A stretch of DNA of 6,236 nucleotides from Rhodospirillales bacterium (GCA_016776525.1 JADHTD010000171.1:1-6236), one strand, 5' to 3'; positions 1 through 6,133 are shown, numbered from the stretch's first letter. Notes: generated by a model from the letters alone, not told the origin. Made by a program: numbers and translations.

Positions 1-1660
1 CGAGGAAGCCCGCACCCAGGCGGCCGAGCCCATCGACGTCATCGAAGGCCCCTTGATGGACGGCATGAACGTGGTCGGCGACCTGTTCGGATCGGGGCAG
101 ATGTTCCTGCCCCAGGTGGTCAAAAGCGCCCGTGTGATGAAACAGGCCGTGGCCTACCTGCTGCCCTTCATCGAAGCGGGGAAAGACCCGGCCAAGGCCC
201 GGGCCAAGGGCAAGATCGTCACCGCCACGGTCAAGGGCGACGTGCATGACATCGGCAAGAACATCGTCGGCGTGGTGTTGCAGTGTAATAACTATGACAT
301 CGTCGATCTCGGCGTCATGGTGCCCTACGCCGACATCATCGACACCGCCAAGCGCGAGAACGCCGACATCATCGGCCTGTCGGGCCTGATCACGCCCTCG
401 CTCGAGGAAATGGCCACCATCGCCGCCGAAATGCAGCGCAGCGGGCTCGATATCCCGCTGCTGATCGGGGGCGCGACCACGTCCAAGGTCCACACGGCGG
501 TCAAGATCGCGCCCCGCTACGATTCGCCCGTGATTCATGTGCTGGATGCGTCGCGCGCCGTCGGCGTCGTCTCCAACCTGCTCAGCGACACCCTGAAAGA
601 CAGCTTCCTCGCTGAAATCGCCGAAGACTATGAAGACGTTCGCGCCCGGCACGAAGCGCGCGCCGATGGCAAGGGCCCGGCCAAACTGAAGGACGCCCGC
701 GCGCAAAGTCCCGAAATCGACTGGACAGGCTATACGCCGCCAAGGCCGAAGTTTCTGGGGCTCAAGGTGTTCGACGATTACGACATTGGCGAACTGGAAA
801 AATATATCGACTGGACGCCGTTCTTCCGCACCTGGGAGCTAAAAGGCGTCTACCCGGCAATCCTTGAGGACCCCAAGCAGGGCGCGGCGGCGCGCGACCT
901 GTTTGCCGACGCCGGCACCATGCTGGAAAAGATCATCGCCGAGAAATGGCTTGCCGCGCGGGCCGTGATCGGCTTCTTCCCGGCCGCGCGCGTCGACCAC
1001 GACGATGTCGAAATCTATGCCTCCGACGACCGCAATGATCCCGCCGCCACCATCCATTTCCTGCGCCAGCAGATGCACAAGACCGATGGCCGCCCCAATC
1101 ACTGCCTGGCCGATTTCGTCGCGCCGAAGGACGGCGGGCCGAACGATTTTCTGGGCGGGTTCGCCGTCACCACCGGTATCGGCATCGAGAAAAAGCTGGC
1201 CGAATTCGAAGCCGACCACGACGATTACAACGGCATATTATTGAAAGCCCTGGCCGACCGGCTGGCCGAGGCCTTTGCCGAGCGCATCCACGAGCGGGTG
1301 CGCCGGGAATTCTGGGCCTATGCGGAAAACGAGACGCTGGAAAACGAAGATCTTATCGCGGAAGCCTATCAGGGCATCCGCCCGGCGCCGGGCTATCCGG
1401 CGTGCCCCGACCACACCGGCAAGCAGGACCTGTTCGCGCTGCTGGGCGCGGAACAGAACGCCGGCATCACGCTCACCGACAGCTTCGCCATGATGCCCGC
1501 GTCATCGGTATCTGGCTATTATTTCTCGCACCCGGACGCGCAATATTTCGGCGTCGGGCGCATCGGCCGCGATCAGGTCGAGGACTACGCCAAACGCCGG
1601 GGAATAACACTCACCGAGGCCGAACGCTGGCTGGCGCCCAACCTGGGGTATTCGCCGTAG
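1..1660 (+). CDS. metH: Methionine synthase, cobalamin-dependent (C-terminal part, 5' end outside window)
   Basis: Transfers a methyl group from methyl-tetrahydrofolate via cobalamin to homocysteine, making methionine in the cytoplasm. Only the C-terminal 552 residues are present; the frame is open from base 2 to the TAG at 1658-1660, so the homocysteine and folate modules lie upstream of the window or, less likely, in a separate gene. Counting from base 2, the four-helix cap comes first (about residues 1-60). The cobalamin-binding Rossmann domain follows (about 68-205): it has GDVHDIG with the cobalt-ligating His at residue 82 (bases 245-247), GLSGLITPS near 126-134 and the IGGATTS loop near 155-161. 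The AdoMet-dependent reactivation domain starts near 240. Its RxxxGY motif is RPAPGYPACPDH from residue 460 (base 1379), and the conserved ending runs through MMPASSVSGYYFSHP to WLAPNLGY. All key residues I can check are intact, so I read this as a functional enzyme. Identification is very secure. Confidence 0.97.
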   Translation, partial: EEARTQAAEPIDVIEGPLMDGMNVVGDLFGSGQMFLPQVVKSARVMKQAVAYLLPFIEAGKDPAKARAKGKIVTATVKGDVHDIGKNIVGVVLQCNNYDIVDLGVMVPYADIIDTAKRENADIIGLSGLITPSLEEMATIAAEMQRSGLDIPLLIGGATTSKVHTAVKIAPRYDSPVIHVLDASRAVGVVSNLLSDTLKDSFLAEIAEDYEDVRARHEARADGKGPAKLKDARAQSPEIDWTGYTPPRPKFLGLKVFDDYDIGELEKYIDWTPFFRTWELKGVYPAILEDPKQGAAARDLFADAGTMLEKIIAEKWLAARAVIGFFPAARVDHDDVEIYASDDRNDPAATIHFLRQQMHKTDGRPNHCLADFVAPKDGGPNDFLGGFAVTTGIGIEKKLAEFEADHDDYNGILLKALADRLAEAFAERIHERVRREFWAYAENETLENEDLIAEAYQGIRPAPGYPACPDHTGKQDLFALLGAEQNAGITLTDSFAMMPASSVSGYYFSHPDAQYFGVGRIGRDQVEDYAKRRGITLTEAERWLAPNLGYSP

Positions 1661-1668
1661 GCGAATAT
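1648..1668 (+). terminator. Short hairpin overlapping the metH stop codon
   Basis: TATTCGCC (1649-1656) and GGCGAATA (1660-1667) form a perfect 8-bp stem with a 3-base loop, extendable by one G:U pair. The UAG stop (1658-1660) straddles the loop and the 3' arm. No T-run follows (next bases TAGCACCGCTTG), so it does not meet the usual intrinsic terminator rule. It may instead be an mRNA 3'-end stabiliser or attenuator between metH and the next gene. Structure seen directly; role inferred. Confidence 0.35.
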
Positions 1669-1703
1669 AGCACCGCTTGTTCCGCCTGTGCTAACGTCTC
1701 GGC

Positions 1704-1710
1704 GAGGAGA
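1704..1710 (+). promoter_or_regulatory. Ribosome binding site of the secreted-protein gene
   Basis: GAGGAGA lies 7 bases before the ATG at 1718, a strong Shine-Dalgarno match at ideal spacing. It decides the start: a GTG at 1688 is in frame but lies upstream of this site and would put charged residues in front of the signal peptide. Confidence 0.8.
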
Positions 1711-1717
1711 AATTGCC

Positions 1718-2683
1718 ATGCGTTTTTTTATCTTTTTACTGGCCGCCCTGTTGATGGCGGCCCCGGCCACGGCGCAGCAGTACCAGCCATGGAACAACCC
1801 GGAGTCTTCGACCGCCCCTGCCGCCGCCGAGAAGGCCGCCAACGAGCGACTGCAGGGCTTCATCGATGAACTCAACCGGCTGACCGATGCTGCCGAAAAA
1901 TCGCGCGCCGCCGACCCCGGCTTCCTGCGCGACCTCAGAGGCCTGGCGCGGGGGTATGACCGGCCGTGGCGGACACGGGTTTTGAGCGACACGTTCCAGG
2001 ACGGCGACTTTACCCGTGACCCGGGCTGGACCGTCACCGCGGGCAAGTACTGGGTCGAACGCGGCTGGGGCCTGCGCAGCGCCGTCAAGGCCGAACCCGC
2101 CACGACCGGCGGACAGACTCAACAACGCTCCTCGGGCAAGGACGTCGCCGCCGCCATCTTCGGACAAATCCTGCAACAGGCCCTCGACCCGGAAGGCCGC
2201 GCCACCGGCGGACGCCAGGGCTCGGCGGCCGCCACCGTCCTCAACCCGGCCGCCATCCAGACACCGCTTCGCCTGACCAACGCGTTTTCCGTGGAAATTG
2301 ACTTCTCGTCCTGGGTTTCCGAAGGCGCCAACGCCGGGCGGTTCGAAATCGGCCCCTATCAGGGCGCGCCGGTTGGGGACGCCAGGGCCGCGGGCTATGT
2401 TCTGGCTTACGTCCAGGGCGGCGGGCTTGATTTGATCCGGGTCACCGGGCGGGGCTCTTCCATCATCGACAGCCGCCCCGGCCCTTTTCATCTGGAAGAC
2501 AAGAAAACCCACCGCCTGGAATGGACCCGCCGGGCCGACGGCCGGATGACGGTGTCCCTCGACGGCAAGGAAATCATGACCGCCAGCGACCGCGCCTACA
2601 ACCAGAACTTCAACGGGCTCAGGCTGGTCAACCGGGGCGGCGATTACATCATCAAAAGCATCGCCGTCAACGGCACGCAATAA
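1718..2683 (+). CDS. Exported protein of unknown function with predicted beta-sandwich (LamG/DUF1080-like) domain
   Basis: 321 residues. The N-terminus MRFFIFLLAALLMAAPATA is a typical Sec signal peptide, with a likely signal peptidase I cut after A17-T18-A19, so the product is periplasmic or secreted. There is no lipobox Cys. Residues about 35-65 are Ala/Glu-rich and probably helical. From about 88 the pattern LSDTFQDGDF..PGWTV..GKYWVE..WGL resembles the opening of concanavalin-like/DUF1080 domains. A polar Gln/Gly/Ala-rich stretch follows (about 118-165). The rest (about 168-320) is beta-rich: FSVEIDFSSW, GRFEIGPYQG, GYVLAYVQGGGLDLIRV, HRLEWTR.DGRMTVSLDGKEI, and a closing LRLVNRGGDYIIKSIAVNG. 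This looks like a glycan- or ligand-binding jelly roll; I see no catalytic signature that assigns an enzyme. It starts 57 bases after metH but need not be functionally linked. Family name is inference from pattern only. Confidence 0.85.
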   Translation: MRFFIFLLAALLMAAPATAQQYQPWNNPESSTAPAAAEKAANERLQGFIDELNRLTDAAEKSRAADPGFLRDLRGLARGYDRPWRTRVLSDTFQDGDFTRDPGWTVTAGKYWVERGWGLRSAVKAEPATTGGQTQQRSSGKDVAAAIFGQILQQALDPEGRATGGRQGSAAATVLNPAAIQTPLRLTNAFSVEIDFSSWVSEGANAGRFEIGPYQGAPVGDARAAGYVLAYVQGGGLDLIRVTGRGSSIIDSRPGPFHLEDKKTHRLEWTRRADGRMTVSLDGKEIMTASDRAYNQNFNGLRLVNRGGDYIIKSIAVNGTQ

Positions 2684-2705
2684 CCACACCTAAGGATCAT
2701 CGGCA

Positions 2706-2828
2706 ATGGACGCCGATGAAGCGCAGCTGGCGACGTTATTGAAGCTGACGGAACGCTACTGCGTGGTTTATCAGACCCTTCGCGCCGCGCCGCCGATTAC
2801 CGTCAGCCATTCCAGCCAGGCATCCTGA
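2706..2828 (+). pseudogene. C-terminal remnant of an OsmC-family peroxiredoxin-like gene
   Basis: A 40-codon frame from ATG 2706 to TGA 2826-2828, beginning MDADEAQLATLLKLTERYCV. The stretch LLKLTERYCVVYQTL followed by PP and a short beta strand (ITV) matches my recollection of the C-terminus of OsmC-like proteins, where this Cys (residue 19) is the second, C-terminal reactive cysteine of the thiol peroxidase pair. An intact OsmC protein is about 130-180 residues, so the N-terminal strands and the first Cys are missing. The frame is closed by a TAA at 2691-2693, and the preceding gene ends only 22 bases upstream, so nothing more of it can lie here. An AAGGA (2692-2696) sits 9 bases before the ATG, so a short peptide could still be made. 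Most likely a decayed fragment left by a deletion; the alternative is an unrelated small protein. Confidence 0.6.
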
Positions 2829-2845
2829 CGGTCATTGACGCCCCA

Positions 2846-2885
2846 AGGGCATTTCCGGTTCACCTTGGTTCGCCGAAAATGCCCT
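2846..2885 (+). terminator. Terminator-like hairpin after the OsmC remnant
   Basis: AGGGCATTTCCGG (2846-2858) pairs with CCGAAAATGCCCT (2873-2885): 13 positions with one C/A mismatch (2855/2876) and a 14-base loop. The following bases AGCTATTTGTTTTAA are U-rich but broken, so termination is possible, not certain. It would end transcription coming from the secreted-protein gene. It abuts the next palindrome and may be part of one composite repeat. Confidence 0.4.
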
Positions 2886-2950
2886 AGCTATTTGTTTTAA
2901 CCGCAAATTCGTCGTCGCAAATGAATCCATTTGCTCGGGATTTGCTCTAG
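2884..2950. repeat. Nested palindromic intergenic element with four GCAAAT copies
   Basis: GCAAAT occurs directly at 2903-2908 and 2917-2922, and inverted (ATTTGC) at 2929-2934 and 2940-2945. The inner pair forms a perfect 7-bp stem, GCAAATG/CATTTGC, with loop AATC (2917-2934). The outer pair extends to 8 pairs including one G:U (2903-2910 with 2938-2945). CTAG bounds the unit at 2884-2887 and 2947-2950. The overall look, with CTAG ends and a TTTGTTTTAA shoulder, resembles dispersed palindromic units I recall from alphaproteobacterial intergenic regions. I cannot show that other copies exist from this window alone. Confidence 0.5.
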
Positions 2951-3086
2951 CAACAGGAAACCCCGCCACAGGGTTTTATGGGGGGCGGGGTTTCGAAATT
3001 GATGCTCTCGGCATCGCCCGAACATGAAAGATCGGGCCTAAGTTTCATCGGATAAATATGTCCTTTGTCTGGTCAGGTGGCGTCAT
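2947..3086 (-). other. Possible minus-strand pair of tiny overlapping ORFs
   Basis: On the minus strand GGAGGT (3099-3094) lies 7 bases before an ATG (3086) that opens a 13-codon frame, MTPPDQTKDIFIR, ending with TGA at 3047-3045. That TGA overlaps the ATG (3048) of a 33-codon frame that starts MKLRPDLSCSG, ends in CGGVSCC and stops at TAG 2949-2947. The ribosome site is near ideal and the ATGA overlap would suit translational coupling. However, the second frame runs through a palindrome and neither peptide resembles anything I know. A leader peptide or small protein gene is possible; chance is also likely. Confidence 0.2.
2957..2994. terminator. GC-rich perfect 11-bp stem, possible bidirectional terminator
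   Basis: GAAACCCCGCC (2957-2967) and GGCGGGGTTTC (2984-2994) form a perfect 11-bp stem with a 16-base loop. Having AAA at the 5' foot and TTT at the 3' foot is the usual form of a two-way terminator, but the U-tract is only three bases on either strand, so efficiency is doubtful. On the + strand it would block read-through towards the helicase; on the minus strand it would end any transcript coming from the 3050-3180 region. Confidence 0.45.
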
Positions 3087-3240
3087 TTTTTTAACCTCCA
3101 TCCCTTGTTCACCCGATGTCTCTACCTGAATCCTCCCTTGGACTCGGGGCGCATGTCAATCAATGAAAAAAGTATACACCCATTGGCCCAGAATTTCATT
3201 AGGAACGGCATCAAAGGACCGGCTATTGCGTCCTAGGTTT

Positions 3241-3287
3241 ATACCAAGGAGCGATGATAATGACCCATAGGGATCGCTCCTTGGTAT
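3241..3287. repeat. Perfect 15-bp inverted repeat at the helicase gene start
   Basis: ATACCAAGGAGCGAT (3241-3255) is exactly mirrored by ATCGCTCCTTGGTAT (3273-3287), with a 17-base loop (3256-3272). Such a long perfect match is very unlikely by chance in this gap. In RNA it makes a strong stem-loop that buries AAGGAG (3246-3251) in the 5' arm and leaves the ATG at 3260 in the loop. It could be a solitary palindromic repeat or tiny MITE, or a regulatory hairpin of the helicase mRNA. No transposase gene is nearby. Confidence 0.85.
3246..3251 (+). promoter_or_regulatory. Shine-Dalgarno-like AAGGAG inside the inverted repeat
   Basis: AAGGAG lies 8 bases before the ATG at 3260, which is in frame with the helicase. 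The homology-preferred start at 3311 has no purine-rich site just upstream (CTTTATACTCCCTGCCC). If 3260 is used, the protein gains 17 residues encoded largely by the hairpin. Confidence 0.4.
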
Positions 3288-3310
3288 TAGGCCCTTTATA
3301 CTCCCTGCCC

Positions 3311-6103
3311 ATGAGCGCCGAATTTACGCCCCCCGCCTTGCTGCTGCCGCGCGCACCCGCCCTGGTCGCCGCCGTCCGTCAGGCCGCGTGGCTGACACCC
3401 GACGGCGAAATCGAGGATCTCAGCCACGCCGAGGTGGCCCAGCGGCTGAGCCCCAAACATCCCCCCATCGTCTGCCACGCGCGGGCGACGGCGCGCAGGC
3501 TGGGCGTGGCCGCCTTTACCGCCTTCGACGTGCTGGAACTGTTCGCCTTCGTGCGTCCGGCGCGCTTCGTGCTGCCGACGCCCCGGGGGCTGGCCGAAGC
3601 GCTGGACCTGGCGCTGCCCGGTACCCTGGAACGCGAAGCCGAATGCCTGCTTGCCGCCACCGGCGCCTTGTTGACGGAATTGGCCGAACGCGCCCGCGGA
3701 CTGGGCGACGCTCAAGCCGCCCCGGCCGCCGGCGCCATGAAACTCGGCGGCTGGCCGTGGGCCGACGCGGTGCTGGCGGCGTTAGGCGAGGACCCGGCCG
3801 GACCCGTAGCCGGCCCGGCGCGGGCCGCCGATGCCTTGAAGGTATGGAACCAGCTTGCCGAATGGGAGGAACAGCCCCCCGAGCCGCCGCCCGGCAACCT
3901 GCCGATCGATGCGGCCGAAACCCGCGACCGGCTGGCCGGGCTTCTCGGCGGCGCGGCCGAAAAACGGGACGAACAGGTCAATTATGCGCTGTCGTGCAAT
4001 GACGCCTTCCAGCCCCGCGACAAAGCCGGGGAACCGCACATGGTGCTGGCCGAGGCCGGCACCGGCGTCGGCAAGACGCTGGGCTACATTGCGCCGGCCA
4101 GCCTATGGGCGGAAAAAAACGAAGGCACGGTATGGATCAGCACCTTCACCCGGAACCTGCAACGCCAATTGGACTTTGAGCTGGACCGGCTGTTTCCCGA
4201 CGCCGAGGAAAAAGCGAAGCGCGTCGTCATCCGCAAGGGGCGGGAGAATTATTTCTGCCTGCTCAATTTCGAGGAAGCGCTTGGCCGCAACCCGTCGACG
4301 GCGCCCGGCGGCTGGACGGCGCTCGGCCTGATGGCCCGATGGGCGCTCAACACCCGGGACGGCGACATGATCGGCGGCGATTTTCCGGCCTGGCTGAAAG
4401 ATCTGCTGGGCGCGGGGCTGACCACCGACCTGACAGACACGCGGGGCGAATGCATCTATTCGGCGTGCCGCCATTACCGCCGATGCTTCATCGAACATAC
4501 CGTACGCCGGGCCGGCAGCGCCGACATCGTCGTCGCCAACCACGCCCTGGTGATGATCCAGGCGACACTGGGATCCTTCGCCGGCGGCGGGGGAAATGGC
4601 GGGCCGGATAGCGGCCAGCCCGTGCGCTATGTTTTCGACGAAGGCCACCACCTGTTCGGCGCCGCCGACAGTGCTTTTTCCGCCCACCTGACGGCGCGCG
4701 AAACGGCCGATTTGCGGCGCTGGCTGGTAGGCGCCGAAGCCGGCAGCCGCTCACGGTCGCGGGGCTTGCGCGAACGCATCAAGGACCTCATCGCCGGCGA
4801 TGAAGGGGCGGCGGAATGGCTCGACGAAACCCTCAAGGCGGCGCATGCCCTGCCCGCCGCCGGCTGGCCCAAGCGCTTCGGCAGCGGCCAGACCATCGGC
4901 GTGGCGGAAGCCTTTTTCGCCCTGGTGCGCGAACAGGTCTACGCCCGCGACGCCAACGAGGCCTCGGGCTACAGCCTGGAAACGGACACCACCTCGCCGG
5001 TCGATGGTTTGCTCGACGCGGCCGTGCGCCTGGAAGGCGCTTTGGCGCGCCTGAATAAACCCTTGGGCCAACTGATCGGAGCCCTGGCGGCGATGCTGGA
5101 CGCGCAGGCCGACAGCCTGGACAGCCAGACCCGCACCCGCATCGAAACCGTGTGCCGCAGCCTCGACCGCCGCGGCCGCCAATCCATTGCAGCCTGGCGT
5201 CAGATGCTGAAGGACCTCGGCGGCGATGCGCCGGACGGTCTGGTCGATTGGTTCGGCGTCGAGCGTATGGACGGACGCGATTTCGATATCGGCCTCTACC
5301 GCCACTGGATCGACCCGACCCGGCCCTTCGCCGAAGCGGTGATTGAGCCGGCGCACGGCGTTGTCGTGACCTCGGCGACGCTGCGCGACGCGACTGGCGA
5401 CCTGGAGGTGGACTGGAAGACGGCGGAACAGCGTACCGGGGCCGCCCATCTGGCGCGCCCGGCGGAATTGGTATCCGAATCCTCGCCTTTCGATTACGTG
5501 AAAAACACCCGTGTCCTGATTGTCGATGATGTCGCCCGCAACAACCCGGACCAGACGGCGGCCGCCTACCGCGAGCTGTTCCTCGCCGCCGGCGGCGGCG
5601 GGCTGGGACTGTTTACCGCCATTTCCAGGCTCAAAGGTGTTGCCGAGCGCATCGCCGGACCGCTGGAAGACGCCGGACTCATGGTGCTGGCCCAGCATGT
5701 GGATGCGATGGACACCGGCACCCTGGTCGATATTTTCCGGGCCGAGGAACATTCGTGTCTTCTCGGCACCGACGCGGTCAGGGACGGGGTCGACGTGCCG
5801 GGGCGCTCGTTGCGCCTGATCGTGTTCGACCGGGTTCCCTGGCCGCGCCCCGATATCCTGCACAAACACCGCCGTAGCCATTTCGGCGGCAAGGCCTATG
5901 ACGACATGCTGACACGGGCTAAGCTGAAACAGGCCTACGGGCGGCTGGTGCGCCGGGCCGAGGACCGGGGCGTTTTCGTGATGCTGGACCGGGCCATGCC
6001 GAGCCGCCTGCTGGGCGCGTTTCCGGACGGCGTCCTTGTCGAGCGCCTCGGCCTGAAAGACGCCATTGCCCACACCCGCGCCTTCTTGAGCCAGCATGAC
6101 TAA
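3311..6103 (+). CDS. dinG: DinG/XPD-family ATP-dependent DNA helicase with iron-sulfur cluster
   Basis: A superfamily 2 helicase, 930 residues from ATG 3311. The family unwinds DNA 5'-3' with ATP and acts on R-loops, forks or repair intermediates in the cytoplasm. Visible motifs: Walker A GTGVGKT at 250-256 (Lys255); four cluster cysteines C316, C381, C386 and C392, whose last three have the spacing of E. coli DinG as I recall it (C194/C199/C205); motif II DEGH at 443-446, in DEGHHL context as in DinG; VVTSATL near 685-691; GTDAVRDGVDVPG at 819-831; and motif VI QAYGRLVRR at 874-882. It is longer than E. coli DinG (about 716) through an N-terminal block of about 240 residues, part of which resembles a DnaQ-type exonuclease without its acidic residues. 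I chose 3311 because MSAEFTPPALLLP looks like the usual beginning of alphaproteobacterial relatives; starts at 3254 or 3260 are in frame and 3260 has the better ribosome site. All core motifs are intact. Orthology to dinG rather than a paralogue is less certain than the family. Confidence 0.93.
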   Translation: MSAEFTPPALLLPRAPALVAAVRQAAWLTPDGEIEDLSHAEVAQRLSPKHPPIVCHARATARRLGVAAFTAFDVLELFAFVRPARFVLPTPRGLAEALDLALPGTLEREAECLLAATGALLTELAERARGLGDAQAAPAAGAMKLGGWPWADAVLAALGEDPAGPVAGPARAADALKVWNQLAEWEEQPPEPPPGNLPIDAAETRDRLAGLLGGAAEKRDEQVNYALSCNDAFQPRDKAGEPHMVLAEAGTGVGKTLGYIAPASLWAEKNEGTVWISTFTRNLQRQLDFELDRLFPDAEEKAKRVVIRKGRENYFCLLNFEEALGRNPSTAPGGWTALGLMARWALNTRDGDMIGGDFPAWLKDLLGAGLTTDLTDTRGECIYSACRHYRRCFIEHTVRRAGSADIVVANHALVMIQATLGSFAGGGGNGGPDSGQPVRYVFDEGHHLFGAADSAFSAHLTARETADLRRWLVGAEAGSRSRSRGLRERIKDLIAGDEGAAEWLDETLKAAHALPAAGWPKRFGSGQTIGVAEAFFALVREQVYARDANEASGYSLETDTTSPVDGLLDAAVRLEGALARLNKPLGQLIGALAAMLDAQADSLDSQTRTRIETVCRSLDRRGRQSIAAWRQMLKDLGGDAPDGLVDWFGVERMDGRDFDIGLYRHWIDPTRPFAEAVIEPAHGVVVTSATLRDATGDLEVDWKTAEQRTGAAHLARPAELVSESSPFDYVKNTRVLIVDDVARNNPDQTAAAYRELFLAAGGGGLGLFTAISRLKGVAERIAGPLEDAGLMVLAQHVDAMDTGTLVDIFRAEEHSCLLGTDAVRDGVDVPGRSLRLIVFDRVPWPRPDILHKHRRSHFGGKAYDDMLTRAKLKQAYGRLVRRAEDRGVFVMLDRAMPSRLLGAFPDGVLVERLGLKDAIAHTRAFLSQHD

Positions 6104-6118
6104 AAGAAACAATTCACC

Positions 6119-6124
6119 AAGGGA
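6119..6124 (+). promoter_or_regulatory. Ribosome binding site of the dehydrogenase gene
   Basis: AAGGGA lies 9 bases before the ATG at 6134 and supports that start. It sits in the 30-base gap after the helicase stop; I see no terminator in that gap, so the two genes are probably on one transcript. Confidence 0.7.
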
Positions 6125-6133
6125 ACAAACCCC

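Larger units (their letters stand above)
2829..3240. other. Non-coding gap rich in inverted repeats, less GC-rich than neighbours
   Basis: No frame here reads like a protein in codon pattern, and no tRNA or known riboswitch signature was recognised. The content is a run of palindromic structures listed separately (2846-2885, 2884-2950, 2957-2994, 3016-3048) and a run of seven T at 3086-3092. Bases 3130-3240 contain nothing I can name on the + strand and no convincing sigma70 promoter for the helicase gene. On the minus strand TATACT (3178-3173) is a fair -10 box but lacks a good -35. The gap probably collected palindromic repeats after the loss of the OsmC gene body. Confidence 0.6.

Noticed and set aside
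1688..1717. Alternative GTG start ten codons upstream for the secreted protein
   Set aside because: It would place the gene's own Shine-Dalgarno inside the coding region and put Arg/Glu residues before the signal peptide.
1736..2689. Long open frame on the minus strand opposite the secreted-protein gene
   Set aside because: The + strand frame has a signal peptide, an ideal ribosome site and an ordered beta pattern; the minus frame is Gly/Val/Ala-rich noise with no start signal.
3086..3092. T7 run as an intrinsic terminator tail
   Set aside because: No stable GC-rich stem immediately precedes it on the + strand; on the minus strand it is the A-run between the GGAGGT and the ATG.
2971..3129. 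A + strand frame reading GFEIDALGIART, a TGA, then KIGPKFHRINMSFVW, considered as a selenoprotein or broken gene
   Set aside because: No family recognised, no ribosome site before the internal ATG (3058), no evidence of a SECIS element, and the frame runs through the GC-rich palindrome.
3130..3253. Sigma70 promoter for the helicase gene (TTGGAC, TTGCGT, GTATAC, TTTATACC and GATAAT were tried as boxes)
   Set aside because: No pair of boxes had acceptable spacing, so I do not report a promoter.
3241..3287. Inverted repeat as the ends of a complete insertion sequence or a phage attachment site
   Set aside because: The whole unit is 47 bases with no transposase or integrase nearby, and I could not define a clean target duplication, so only a solitary palindrome or MITE-like element can be supported.
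4751..6112. Long open frame on the minus strand (about 450 codons) antisense to the helicase gene
   Set aside because: It lies opposite an intact helicase with all motifs in order. Its sequence is low in recognisable protein pattern, and such antisense frames are common in GC-rich coding DNA.
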